From Gigaspora rosea (lineage: Eukaryota > Glomeromycota > Glomeromycetes > Diversisporales > Gigasporaceae), in contig QKWP01002031.1 of the NCBI GenBank assembly GCA_003550325.1, positions 5,222-69,221 on the forward strand: a stretch of 64,000 nucleotides of DNA, in the 5' to 3' direction. The notes below the pieces were generated by a model. It saw nothing but the letters and a program-made list of their open reading frames with translations, made no database searches and was not told the origin of the DNA. Of the stretch, positions 24,651 to 36,142 are shown piece by piece. Each line of letters begins with the position of its first letter. Position 1 is the first letter of the stretch. A program made the position numbers and the translations under genes.

Positions 24651-26040
24651 TCAATTCTCTCTATACCGAACCTGTTTATCCCTTAAACTGTTCTGGTTTA
24701 GCAAACAAATTTGTCTGCTAAAATAATTTGAAGAAAAGTAAATCATGGTAAAAATTTTTTTATTAAAATACTAACTAAAATGGACTATAGTAACTCCATG
24801 AACACAAAGCATGCAACAATACAATTGCATGTTATTGCGCATGCTATATGATACAAACAAAGATCACAAACCAAAATTATGCAAAATATTTTGTGTTTTT
24901 GTTAAGGAATATTTTATTGGGTTAAAGCTTCTCAATCACTCTGATAATTCGGCTATAAATTGTATAGACATGGATGAAATATCATCATATGAAATGCTGG
25001 GACATATTCATAATAAAATTTTTTTGAAGTTTTTTTCTTTTTTTTTTTAATAGTTAATTAATAGTGATTATAGACAATTGTCATACTACTAACATGTATA
25101 TACTATATCATATACCACTAACATATAATAAAAGATCACAAGTTGATTTGCAAAATAGCATACTTTAATTCCAGCTTAGAAAAGGGGTACAGTAGTTTAG
25201 AAAAATCGAGCACAATCATACAAAATCAAAAAAAAACTGATTTTAGTAGACAAATTTGCCCACTGGATAGTTTAAAGGATACTGAAATTGAATTATAGTG
25301 AACTTAATTTGGCAGAACAAATTTTTTTATAATAGTTTATGCTAGCTGTACCAAACCAAAATAATAAATTTCTTTATACTGCACCTGACTCTTTTTTACT
25401 AGCTAAATACTATATATATATATTTCTATATAACGAACTATTATATGACTTATATATGAAGTCATATAATTGATTTAGAACCATGTTTACCAGTAATGTA
25501 AATTATGCGAATATGCAATTTATGCAATTATGATTAAACTTTTTAAATGTTCGATTAAGGCTTTTGAAGCAATACAAGCCAAACTATTTGGACATCCCAA
25601 ACTGCATGATGAATAGTATCATAGCAATAGTAATAGTATGGTATATAGTGATCCTAGTCAATCAAATTTTTTGACTAGCTGAGTTGATAAAATTTATGGG
25701 TTAGTTGGCTTAGTTGAAAAAATATTAAATGAATTATAGTTTGCTACTGTTGAAGTGCTGTCAAAGTACTGTTGAAGTGCTGTTAGCTTTTTTCTAATAA
25801 ATCTTATATAAAATTGCTAAGCCATTGTTAAAGTACTATTAAAGTACTATTAGCTTACTTTTAATAAATTCTTTTATAATGCATACAAAGCTCCAATTGT
25901 CCAATTTAATCTATTTAGACATTGTCCAATGCCAACCCTGGCTCACTTAGTGGTGACAGACTACAATTCATGACACAACCTTCCTTTCCAAAGAAATCCA
26001 GTTATTCTTATAAATAACTGCAATTATCAATATTAACATA
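24651..26040. other. Repeat-rich intergenic, no gene
   Basis: CAAATTTGTCTGCTAAA with an adjacent TTTAAGGGATACTGAA-like motif occurs here near 24705 and 25245, and also near 21597 and 22495. A hairpin ATTATATGACTT...GAAGTCATATAAT lies at 25440-25470. A partial element starting AGTGATCCTAGTCAATCAAA (about 25649) is related to 36733. The ORF at 24811-25050 has no recognisable domain. Confidence 0.55.
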
Positions 26041-26485
26041 TTGATGGTTAGCCTGTATTATGCAGGTAGATCAGCACTAAGTCACACAAACTCAACTGCT
26101 ATATAACTGCTAATGTCAATATCACATGTTCCTACTTATGGTTAGCCTGCATTAAACAAGTGGGTTAGTGCTAAGCCGCACAAACTCAAGTGCTATATAA
26201 GTGCAAAAATTATCATTATATATTTATACTATCAGTTGGCCTGCATATGCAGACATAAAACCACCAACTAGCACTAAACTATACAAATTCAACTGCTTAT
26301 ATCTCACAGTGCAGTATTATTGCTTTTTCTGAGAACATAACCCATTTCAGTTTAATAGTACATAAATTATAACCAACTAAACCTGTTATTTTTATAATTA
26401 TAACTACTGAATACCAATATCATACTACATGTTCATATTAATAGCTGGCCTATATTATGCACAAACTCAACTGCTTACAGTTATT
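26041..26485 (+). repeat. Degenerate array of CCTGCATWATGCAGG repeats
   Basis: Four or more diverged units of about 100-200 bp share the order GCCTGCATTATGCAGG, AGCACTAAG, CACAAACTCAACTGC. They match single copies at 4024 and 7323. No coding potential. Confidence 0.75.
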
Positions 26486-27767
26486 TCCTGCCACAATATT
26501 ATTTCTATTTCTAGATGCACATTCTATTTCAGTTTCAATAATACATAATTTGCAACTAATATAATCTTATCCATTAAATAAAATTTAGCTCTGGATTATT
26601 GAAATATAAGTAACATATATGTAATGCTTTTTGTAATTACTAATTTTTTTAGCAATTCTTATAGTTCATAATTTTATATTGATCTACCAACCAATAGAAT
26701 CATAGCTATATCCAAAATGTGATCAGTATACTAAAACTATGTAGCAATATAATTAAGTTATTATATATTGTTTTAATGCTTTTGATTTGCTATGCACACC
26801 AAGTTATGATCAAGAATATATCACAGTTCAAATTCATACTATATACAGTATTATGTATCAATATTGTAACAAAATTCTTTACAGCAAACATAGTAAAATT
26901 CATGGATCAACCAAATATTGAGTATCATAACATCAGTATTAACATATGTACATACGTATGTAATTTTTTTTATAATAAATCACAACAATAGTAATCAGTA
27001 AATTCTTATATTAAAATTGGATAGAAACAACTATTAATTTCAATATAGCATGTTATTATAGCCATGCAAAGTTGATTTTTCATTTTTGCATTATATGGAA
27101 ACTAAAAAAATAGGTCAGTCAGTTGTTTTTATTTATTTATTTACATCTAAAGTTATGTAAAATTAATTTTTATTTTGCATAACAAGAAATCAAGAAATTT
27201 TAAATAATTAAACTAAATATTATGTATTAAAAAATTATAATTTGATTATAATTGCAATATTTGATCATCTGTATAGTTTATCTGACAAAGAAGGTGCTTT
27301 AACTATGACATTTCAATTTTGTAATTGTAATTCAAATATTATTTATTTATAGTTTAAGTACCATCAAATTGTTTATTTCTAATACTTAAAGTTGAACACA
27401 TGTTTAAAGAATTTGATAAGTTTATTCCAGAAGTGAAATTTTTTAAAAATTCATAAACCTACTAACAAAACCAATACAACTTTAACTACTATATATTAAA
27501 AGGAAAAATGAGTAAGTTTTGTAACATTCTTTTTTACATTAACATGAAAACAAACTAGAGGTTAAACCCAGATGTCAAATTGTCATCTGGGTCACCCATG
27601 TAATTTGAAATCGGCCCTATGAGAAATCAGTACATGTAAATATACACATAAATACAGAATTATATACAGGTAAACACGAGTAACATAATCGCTGCACAGA
27701 AACTGCATGGAAAATGATCATCAAAAAAATTTAAAATATGTTATTACACGAAAAGTTAGGATCCGTG
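26486..27767. other. AT-rich intergenic; MITE fragment at 27061-27190
   Basis: GCAAAGTTGATTTTTCATTT near 27067 and AAAATTAATTTTTATTTTGC near 27170 resemble the ends of the 14298 MITE but are decayed. A 90-codon ORF (26719-26991) is hydrophobic and unrecognised, and I do not call it a gene. Confidence 0.5.
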
Positions 27768-27942
27768 CACTAACAAGCACAATCGTTAAGACTCTTAATG
27801 ATTATAAATTTCATACATTGACATGCACTATCATTAAGATTTTTAAATTTTTGTATATTATTGTGTACACAATCATTAAGATTCTTAATTATTATAAATT
27901 TCTTGCACTGACATGCACTATCATTAAGATTTTTAATGATCA
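27768..27942 (+). repeat. About 45-bp minisatellite, four diverged units
   Basis: Each unit carries a form of ATGCACTATCATTAAGATT followed by an AT-rich spacer. The plus ORF over it is repetitive (repeated TCTIIKIF/TIIKILNYYKF) and is not a gene. Confidence 0.8.
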
Positions 27943-27945
27943 ACA

Positions 27946-28265
27946 ACCTCTGTTTACTTTTTTGTTTTTTGTTTTTTTTTAATTCACTTTTTTTATATAT
28001 TTTTTTTTCTGTTCACCCTTTTTGCCTTTTCATTTTCATTTTCTTTATTTTGATTTCTTTTTCCTTTTTTTCCAACTACCTCTTTTTTTTATTTTTCTTT
28101 TCTTTCTTTTTTTTTTTATTTTGCTTTCTCCTTTTTCTCTTTCTTCTTATCACTCCCTCTTTTTTTTTGCTTTTATTTTTTTATTTTTTTCTTTTCTTTC
28201 TTTCTTTTAATCTTTTTCCTTCTCCTTTTTACCTTCACCTTTTTGACTTGTCATTTTTTCCATTT
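27946..28265. repeat. T-rich low-complexity tract
   Basis: Runs of T with scattered C (TTTTTCTTTT) occupy about 300 bp. Plus-strand ORFs are phenylalanine-rich artefacts. On the minus strand the 3' part could encode a Lys-rich tail. Confidence 0.8.
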
Positions 28266-28515
28266 TTTGCTTCATTTGTTTTTTTGTTTTGAGCATAACT
28301 AACATGTCTTTTATTTCTTTTTTTTTGTCTTTGGAGCTGTTGCTATTAGAGTTATCATTGGAGAGCTGATGTTTATCTGTTTTGGAGTCAGCTTTCATTG
28401 CTTCTGGTGCTTTGTTAGGGTTTCGTCTACAAAACCATTTTTGGTATGATTTTATTGCTTTGTGAATTTTATCTTTTGCTATTTGTGTGTTACTTAAGCA
28501 TTTTTCTTTTTCTTT
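28207..28515 (-). CDS. Possible exon of an unrecognised Lys/Ser-rich protein
   Basis: The minus frame is open from after a stop near 28516 to 28207. It includes IAKDKIHKAIKSYQKWFC, an NPNKAPEAMK turn and a charged tail with NSNSSKDKKKEIKDML. The first part has mixed composition, unlike the simple-sequence tail. No domain is recognised and no convincing splice partner or start was found. It may be a real last exon, a decayed gene, or chance coding in an A-rich tract. Confidence 0.25.
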   Translation of the reverse strand, partial: KEKEKCLSNTQIAKDKIHKAIKSYQKWFCRRNPNKAPEAMKADSKTDKHQLSNDNSNSNSSKDKKKEIKDMLVMLKTKKQMKQKMEKMTSQKGEGKKEKEKD

Positions 28516-28735
28516 TTATGATTCAACTAAACAATTTTTTTCTATCGTGGTCAATTGAAGTTTGGGAAAGGTTCGAGGTTTCTTCTTTCTTAAGTTAGTA
28601 ATCTAATTTCTTGCAGAAGTAATTAATTGTAGTGCAGTGAGTGGTGAATTATGTAGTAGTTGTTTTTGAATGTATTTATATAAAAAAAAATTTTTTTAAA
28701 GAAATAAATAAAATAAAATAAATAGTCATTTACAT

Positions 28736-29235
28736 TGTAATATGAATTTTTTTTAATTAATATAATTTGTTATATGAAAAACGCATTATGATGTTTATTG
28801 CAAATAAATTATATGGAATGTTCATATACGTTATTGCACATTACTGCACTAAAGTAGCCTAAATTACTAACCCTAATCTAACTCTAACCCTAATCTTAAT
28901 TTAGGCTAAGTGTGTAATTATGTGATGTAATGAGCATGCTATTCTTGAATTACCAATAATTATTTTTAAATAAAATTTCTAATCAGGAAAAGATCTTGTT
29001 GAAAAAAGATATTAGAAACATGTCATGTTGAAAAAATTTTCTTTCTGAAATACGTCATATCAGTAAAATATCTTTTTAAAAATATGTTCTTCAAGAAAAG
29101 GGGATGTTGAAAACATGATATGCTAAGGAAAGATTTTGTTAACTAAAAATGCTGTATGTAAAGCATTCTGTAGGGAATATAGTATCAGAAAAATGAGCTA
29201 AATTTTAGGAAATCAAGCAATAACTGGCTTAAATA
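28736..29235. other. AT-rich; small GCCTAAATT inverted repeat
   Basis: TAGCCTAAATTACTAACCC and TTAATTTAGGCTA flank a run of CTAACCCTAA-type telomere-like motifs near 28855-28907. Outer GCACATTACT / ATGTGATGTAATG pairs suggest a small MITE related to the core at 24150-24210. No gene. Confidence 0.5.
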
Positions 29236-29865
29236 TAGTAAAAAACCTCATTATAGTTACTATCACAAAAAAATTTTGATTTTTTATTATTTTTTATTAA
29301 TAATAAATTGCATTTAATTACTAAATATAGATTATAACATCTGATTGGCCAATATTCATATTTATTATTTAAAATTTTTATTAAATGTTCTTAAAGGTTT
29401 AATAGCAAATAACTTTTGATACAATTGTCTAATTTGGATAAAACAACTACCAAATATTTATTTCAATGAAACAATTTTAATGAAATTAGATTGTTAAAAT
29501 CCAATCACAGGTTTTTGTAATCTTTAGAATTTGTGTCACTTTATATGTTTAAGGATTGGTTAAATTTAAACATTTAAGTAAAAAATCCTCTATGATTTTA
29601 GCATTTTATAACTAAATTTGAATGATTTTAGACACTTTAGAATTGTCTTATTAAGTCAAACAATTTATCCAAATTGGACCACTAGATTAAATATTATTTA
29701 CTATCAAGCATTTTAAATTTTTTGATAATATTTCAAATATGTACAAATATGTTGCTTATTAGTCTTTGGTTATGTAATCATAACAAGGATTTTATTTATA
29801 GTCACACCTCTATATAATCACCCAAAAAGATGCAACCAACTTTTGATTATAGAGAGGTTTAACTG
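29236..29865 (-). mobile_element. pogo/Tc1-like element remnant (copy B)
   Basis: The right end reads AGAGAGGTTTAACTG then TA. Its reverse complement (CAGTTAAACCTCTCTATAAT) matches the left end of copy A at 23594, and the next 80 bp also match, including GGTGTGACTATAAATAAAAT. The other end (TAGTAAAAAACCTC) is degraded. It has no transposase frame. Confidence 0.65.
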
Positions 29866-29910
29866 TATTTCTGTATTCTCTAGTTATCGTATTTATGTTA
29901 TATATCAAAC

Positions 29911-30002
29911 TAGTGATCAAAATTTATGATTTTGGTACTATTCAATCTGCCTTATTAAAACAAATTGAATAGTACCACAATTGTTAAGTTTTGACAACAA
30001 GA
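29911..30002. repeat. Hairpin MITE fragment
   Basis: TTGGTACTATTCAAT and ATTGAATAGTACCA are inverted around a short loop, with a weaker outer match. It is about 90 bp and non-coding. Confidence 0.6.
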
Positions 30003-30178
30003 TTACAAGTTATTGCAAAATTTATTAAAATTTTCTAGAGTCACATAAAGGTCAGAACCTTTATCTGCTTATCTGAATATTTGTATAGTTAGCACATATC
30101 CAGATACCATAAATGGCTTATTGGTAATAACCTTTATCCATTAGTTTTAAAAAGGATAATCCAGCAGGTATCCATGGG

Positions 30179-30456
30179 TAGTATTGTTATGGAACAGCTT
30201 TGGACAATAATTTGGACAATTTTGGACAATTTTGAACAACTAAATAAAGTAAAATTACTTAAAATTTTATTAAAATAACCTATTTAATTTTAACTAGAAT
30301 GTGTTCAGTACCTAAAAAATATATAGTTATATATTTTTTAGATAAATTTATTAATTATTAAAGCCTGGACAAGCTTTGGACAATCTTGGACGTTTGGACA
30401 ATTTTGGACATGGACAAGCCAAAAAAGGCTTTGGACAGCCAAAATGTACAATACTG
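30179..30456. mobile_element. Probable hAT-like MITE (TTGGACAA-rich)
   Basis: TAGTATTGT at the left and ACAATACTG at the right are inverted ends. Many TTGGACAA motifs lie inside both halves. Flanking 8-mers TCCATGGG and TCCGCGTG match at only five positions, so the TSD is weak. Confidence 0.6.
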
Positions 30457-30630
30457 TCCGCGTGTATCCGCAGGTATCTTTAAGTATCCTTAATGTTTGT
30501 GGCATCTGCAGGTAATTGCAGATATCTAGGTATAAATTAAAGCAGTATATTGACCATAATATTTGATGGATGCAATCTGGATATCCATAAAAATTTTAAA
30601 TAGAAAAATGAATAATGGAAGCACATTTAT

Positions 30631-30712
30631 GTAATGGTGGGAATAAAAGGTAAATTTCTGGTTATTCCTATAGTAAGGAATAACTGGAATTTAATTTTTA
30701 TTCCCACCATTG
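30631..30712. repeat. Near-perfect 82-bp palindrome
   Basis: GTAATGGTGGGAATAAAA at the left and TTTTATTCCCACCATTGC at the right are inverted, and the arms continue almost to the centre (GGTTATTCC / GGAATAACT). It would form a long hairpin. Probably a minimal MITE. Confidence 0.85.
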
Positions 30713-31885
30713 CATGCCCAAAAGATAAAATTAATAAAAGTTGAGAATAAAGCAAACAATGATTTGATAAGTGAAAAGCACTCATGAAACTTACCCTAAA
30801 AACATCTATTCATTCCACCTTTCTACCCATAAAAGCGTCCAGATATCCATTAGCCTGCATATCTACCCATTATCACCCAACTACCGGTAACTACTTACCT
30901 GTCAGTAAGAACACAAAGAGAACCATAAATAAATAAAAGAATAAACAAAAAAACAATAAATAAATAAGGTAAAGAAAGCAAACTATTAGAAATAAATTAA
31001 AATTTTAACAAAAAAAGGTTAAAAAAAAAGTTAAAAAAATTAAAAAAATAAATAAAAAGAAGATTAAAAAAAACGTTAAAAAATTTTAAAAAAATAAAAA
31101 AAATAGAGAATTGAAATTAGGGTATAGCGAAAATGTATTTAGCGTACGTACGTACTAGGTTCTAGCATATGCTCTATCAAACATAGTGCCGAATGTGACA
31201 TAGACACTATGTTTTAATAATGCACATGCCGGCTCTTGCAGAGCCTTAGCAGTTAGTACGTATATACGTACGTATGTACTGTACTTATCAGGTATGTACT
31301 GTACGTATGTACGTGTACAAAACCTGTTCGAATTTCAATATGCAATAAATATCAATGCAAAAATGCTCGCGATTACCCGTAGTATCCTTAGGATATCCGG
31401 TTATTTAATAGGTTTCAGGTTATCTGCGAGGTTATTTAGTAATCTGCAAGGTTATCCGGTTATCTGTTCGATTATCCAGTTACCATAAATTAAAAACTAG
31501 TAATTATCCGGATATTAATTTTATAAAAAGCCGTACAGATAAAAAATATCCGGTTCCAAGCTCTAGAGTCACAGATTATTGCAAACCTGCACCATATTTA
31601 TTTTTCTAATAAATGAGTTCATAACTAATAAATAAATGATTGTACAAAAAATAGTAATAAAGTACCAATTAGAAATATAACTATTTATTTGAATAGAAAC
31701 TAGAAATTTTTAAAATATAATATATGAAAATTGTAGTTTATTCTAATTGTAATATAAAATATATCTTATATTTATTTGATTCTAGTTTTATATTAAACAA
31801 GTTTATATAAATAAAATTTTAACAATACTTGTCTTTAGATATTAAGAAGTCTTTTTTTAAAAATTTCATGTTTTTAAATTTTTTA
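30713..31885. other. Intergenic: A-rich tract, TACGTACG cluster, GGTTATCC repeats
   Basis: An A-rich tract covers about 30910-31110. TACGTACGTA motifs cluster at 31143-31160 and 31257-31315. Short GGTTATCYG repeats lie at 31395-31490, related to TATCCGGATA stretches elsewhere. No gene is called; the 64-codon ORF at 31294 is not supported. Confidence 0.55.
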
Positions 31886-33449
31886 CTAGATTGGAATAGC
31901 CAAAGAAAAAATCCAAGTAGTAATAGAGTAGGCTGGATTAAAATAAGTTAGAATTCCATCAGTGATATTTGGTATGATTGTTAAATTAGTGAGTGTTTCA
32001 TTGTTGTTAGATGTTCGAAAAGCTTTAAAGGAATTAATATTAAAAATGGAGACATTCAAATTCCAAACTTCTGTTATATTATTCTTATTTGTACAAACCA
32101 AGACAATTGTTTGATTGTCAGGACTGCATGCTGCAAGAGTATCATGATCATTAGAAGTGATAATTTGATATCCTAAAGAGAAAGTTTTATTGTAATAGGT
32201 TATAGAAAATTTATAAGTACATAAAAATATATGTATAAAAAATACCTGGGCGAATAAATTTAGTGTATTGAGCGAATCCGTAGAATCCTAAATTATTTTT
32301 TAGAATATTTGTATCACTATAATTTACACCAATTAAACCCCAACTGTTGACAGCAACCTATTTCAGTAAATTAAGATTGAATTAAGTTAATATATTTACT
32401 AAATAAAAATAAAAGGAAAATATCCCACCTCATCAACTGCTTGCCAATAAACCCATGCAGCAGACTTTCCAAATTATTATGAAATTAATTATGTTATCAA
32501 TAATAAGCTTTTTTTATCTATATTTGTTATTTTCTTACCTTCAAATTTCTCATGTCATTCAGAATTTGTTCAGAAAGGTTAATACTTGCAGACATATCTT
32601 GTGATACTTGTAAGCCACTATTCCATTATGACAATAAATGAAAAAACTTAGCTTGATTCTAAAATATTTTAAAATTATTTATGTGACAAATAATGCATAC
32701 AATTCACTCATCCAAAGTCTTTTTCCATCTAGCTGTGATAGATGAAAGAGTTCTTTACTTTTTTTTCCATGATAAGCATGAGTATTATACTGGCTAATAT
32801 ATAGTTTAGCATCCGAGTCAATACATTTAATGATATTAACTTCAGAATCAGTTGAATATTCATCTGCAGCTGAAATAGATGTCTGATTTGAGAGACCTTT
32901 ATCTTTGAGATAAATTCCAACCTTAACAAAAAAGTTATATTCAATAATATAGATATTTGTATTGGTGGCATGCATTGATATTATTCATGATTCATTTTAC
33001 AAATACATTTAGCAAGGATTACCTGCTTAATAATTCTATTTATTGTAGAACAAGCAAAATGACATCCTTCTTGGCTACCTGTTTGAATAAATATAAGTGA
33101 TCTACTAAAAAATATTCATCTAGAAAATAAAAAATTATACCATTTGCCTTCCACCAATTAGATGAAGGTTCATTAAATGGAGCTAGAGTTCGAAAAATAA
33201 GGCCATTATTATTAAACCATTCCACAATATTAGTTAGATAATCGGCGAAAGTATCGTAGTATTGTACATTGAGATTGTCTATGGTGCCGTGTTTAGATCC
33301 AGAAGAACAATTACTAAAGTTAGAGATTCGAAAAAATTTTTTTTTCTTTTTACAAATGCACTCTTCATTCATATATAACTTTACTATCTTTTTTAAGAAC
33401 TTACCTATAGGTCATCCAATATGGAGGACTGAAAAAGAGCAAAGATGTT

Positions 33450-33493
<44 letters not shown>

Positions 33494-34601
33494 AATTGAA
33501 TTATAATCTTAAATACCTAAATGAAACTGCTTCAAAGATATTAGCACCACGTTTTTGCGCAGCTATTGATAATTATATGTACAATAATTCACATTAAAAC
33601 AAGGTATTGTACACGTGAGTAATCTTGGCATTTATTCATACCAAATAAGATCCATTTTTGATTTGCATCAGTGGTCCAATTATAACTACAAATTTCACAT
33701 GGCAAGAATCCTGGCACGGCACCACCCGGTCTCATGTGATTATGATCTGGATTATCTCCTCCACCAATATTATATCGAATTACGTTTAATCCCAATCCCT
33801 AATTTTGTCAAATTCGAATTAGTTACATTTTGCTGAATTAGTCACTTCACCGACACGTAATCTTCCGAATAGGTCATTTCACTGACATATTAGCCCGATT
33901 TAGGGTTAGCGTTAGGGTTAGGTTAGTGTTAGTCAGTTTTTATCGGTGAAATGATTGCTGATGAATTGACACGGTAACGAATTAGAAAAGCCAAAATTAA
34001 GACAATTTAGCTGTAATACTGGCTGATTATTTTCTAAATTTTATTTATTTTGAGTCTATTTGTTGGATTTTAACTCATTCCGCAGCCGAACCAAGGTCCG
34101 GAATCGACCCTGGTTCGAATCCGGGTTCATCATTTTTGAAAAATTCGATTCCGAATTTTAGTTGGACTCGAACCGAATTAAATTATGTATTTTATTCCGG
34201 GTCTTTCGGGGCAGTTCCAAGTTTTTTTTTTTTTTTTTTTTGGTTTTGAGATCTTATTTGGACTCCACCCATTTTTTCGGTTCGGGTTAGGATTTCACCC
34301 GGAATCAATCCGTGCGAAACACTAAAGATTTTGCGAAGAAAAAATACTTCATAAATGTAACGAAAAAATAAGGCATAAACACCTTGTTAACGTCAAACAC
34401 TAAATCGGCAATATGATTTCTAATATCATCTGGATAACCACCGATTTTATTAGCCCACCAGGCTAAACTCGTTCCCCATCCTTCAACAACTTGCCAACGA
34501 TCATTTGGATCAACAAATACAGTCCTAATCCTAATTGTTTTCGCAAAAGATAAAAGAATGCTGACGGTTAAGGGAAATAATATTTTAAAAATAGATACCA
34601 T
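31886..34601 (-). CDS. Glycoside hydrolase family 30 (endo-beta-1,6-galactanase-like)
   Basis: My splice model has 11 exons: 34601-34383, 33798-33642, 33562-33517, 33428-33405, 33313-33141, 33078-33023, 32921-32701, 32617-32539, 32464-32429, 32357-32246 and 32172-31886. Total 1410 nt, 469 residues, and every junction keeps frame with GT..AG. A signal peptide (MVSIFKILFPLTVSILLSF) precedes the family hallmark EGWGTSLAWWA. Then come GLGLNVIRYNIGGG, VPGFLP, SPPYWMTY and FNEP, with Glu197 the expected acid/base. WMSE follows, with Glu298 the expected nucleophile, then AAWVYWQAVDE. A C-terminal beta-rich part ends ITTWIFSLAIPI. GH30 retains configuration and cleaves beta-linked glycans; this subgroup resembles fungal endo-beta-1,6-galactanases, but the substrate is inferred. 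It is presumably secreted. Exon 4 is only 24 nt. Intron 1 (584 bp) is enlarged by repeats. Some donors are weak (GTGTTT, GTATAA), so a transcript would settle the model. Confidence 0.9.
33799..34382. other. Intron 1 of the GH30 gene, repeat-filled
   Basis: This intron is several times longer than the others. It holds TTAGGGTTAGCGTTAGGG telomere-like motifs (about 33900), paired TCATTTCACYGA motifs, and a segment with GGTTCGAATCCGGG and related inverted CCGGAAT / ATTCCGG motifs (34085-34315), plus a T run near 34220. These look like two small repeat insertions. Confidence 0.6.
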
Positions 34602-35581
34602 TGTTTTAACAAAAGTTTATGATTTATATGAAAATATATTAATTTATTAGAATAAAATTTGAATTAAATATTTTTTTTGTACGGTTAGAAATGGCTATTT
34701 ATATTCTATTAAGGATCATCGCAAAAATTATACCATTTCTACACTTGATAATAATATAACTAATAGTTATGATAATTAATATATTGAATATGAAAACGAT
34801 CACTAGCATTTGATCAAAAGATACGTATGTTTTGAGTTAACTCGTATTGGAATTAATAGTTGTGGTTTCTATCACAATTTACTGTAAATTTTGTTACAAA
34901 ACTAGTGATTTACTGTAAAAAAAATTCTGTACGGATGATCACAATTGTATAATGGTACCGGTATGGTATTGTAACTATTAAGGTGGGAGAGCATATACGT
35001 TTTACCAATTTAACTCTAATAGTTACTAGGAGATAAATTTCTGATTTACTTGAATAAAGGTCTCTTCAGCACTACACTAGCTTACTTCCTTTATTTTTCT
35101 TTAAGTAAAATCAAGGAAACTTCTCTACTTGTGTTTTATTGTATTGTATTGGATTGTATCGTATTGGATTCTATTGTATTGGATATTTTTATTAAAGTCA
35201 AATTCATTCGTTTATATACATTTAATTAATATATAACACGTTAATGTGTTGTTTGGCACGTTAACGTATGGTACAACTAAGCCTAGCATGTTGACGTGCT
35301 ATTGAGAATGTTTAGAATGTTTATAGTCCGCGCCCCTTAACACGCATACGTGAAGATTTTACAAAAAAGGGCTGATTATATGTCAATCAATGAATTATAC
35401 AAAAATAGAAATGAAAGTTATCTATTTACAAATGGGGGTAAACTAATCGGAAAATTCGAATCTTCTAATTTTACAAATCAAATATTCAGTTAAGTACGGT
35501 ATTGCAGTATGATACGTAGATATATAAATAGCGGATCAATATGGTGCCATACTGATCTGGCATGTCGTACTAGGGTGGTAA
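34602..35581. other. Upstream of GH30; intergenic
   Basis: The 5' flank of the GH30 gene is AT-rich without a clear promoter motif. TATTGTATTGGAT-type repeats lie at 35136-35185 and CACGTTAACGTG-like motifs at 35238-35300. No gene. Confidence 0.5.
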
Positions 35582-36142
35582 CTCAACTAAGTAAATCAAA
35601 ATTATGTCAGCAATACTAGTAATTTTACTATGATCAGATTTTAATCAGTGAATTTAAAATAATCGATTAAATATCATATTACATATATTTAATTAATAAG
35701 CAACGCACAAAATTCTAAAGAACCCGCCTTGATATTGCACTTATTTTTCTAATTTCTTTTAATTGAAAACTCTTCACCGAAGTCATCTCTAAAAAGTTAC
35801 GCTCGATTTTTTGCAAAAATTCTATTAAAGTTTCGACTTGTACGTTTAAATTCTAATTTTTTTTTTTCGTTTTATAAGACGAACATTAAAATTTATATGT
35901 TAGTAGAAAATCCGAAAGCGTAACTTTATTCTCCAATATTTAATAAGTTACTTGTGAAAATTTCAAAGTAATTCATTGGGTTTTCATTAAGTTGCGTTGT
36001 TTTAAAGTAATCAATTTTAATAAATTGATATCGATATATCGATATATAATTAAAATTGATTTTCATTCGTGTAACGTGAAAAATCTGCAATAGAACAAAT
36101 TCTATAGTTTTGGCTCACATAATTTTGATTTACTTAGTTGAG
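35582..36142. mobile_element. MITE with 26-bp perfect inverted ends, TAA TSD
   Basis: CTCAACTAAGTAAATCAAAA at 35582 and its exact inverse ending at 36142 extend through ATTATGT. TAA flanks both sides (35579-35581 and 36143-36145). The 561-bp interior is non-coding. The TSD suggests PIF/Harbinger. A direct CATACTGATCT motif lies outside each end. Confidence 0.85.

Noticed and set aside
26041..26485. CRISPR-like array
   Set aside because: Unit spacing is irregular, the units are diverged and the organism is a eukaryote.
27936..28292. 118-residue Phe/Leu-rich ORF resembling a membrane protein
   Set aside because: It is a translation of a T-rich low-complexity tract.
34085..34135. tRNA gene suggested by CCTGGTTCGAATCCGGG (T-arm-like)
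   Set aside because: The T-arm stem is perfect, but no D-arm A box or matching acceptor stem is found at the proper distance, and the segment lies in a repeat inside a GH30 intron with related inverted motifs nearby.
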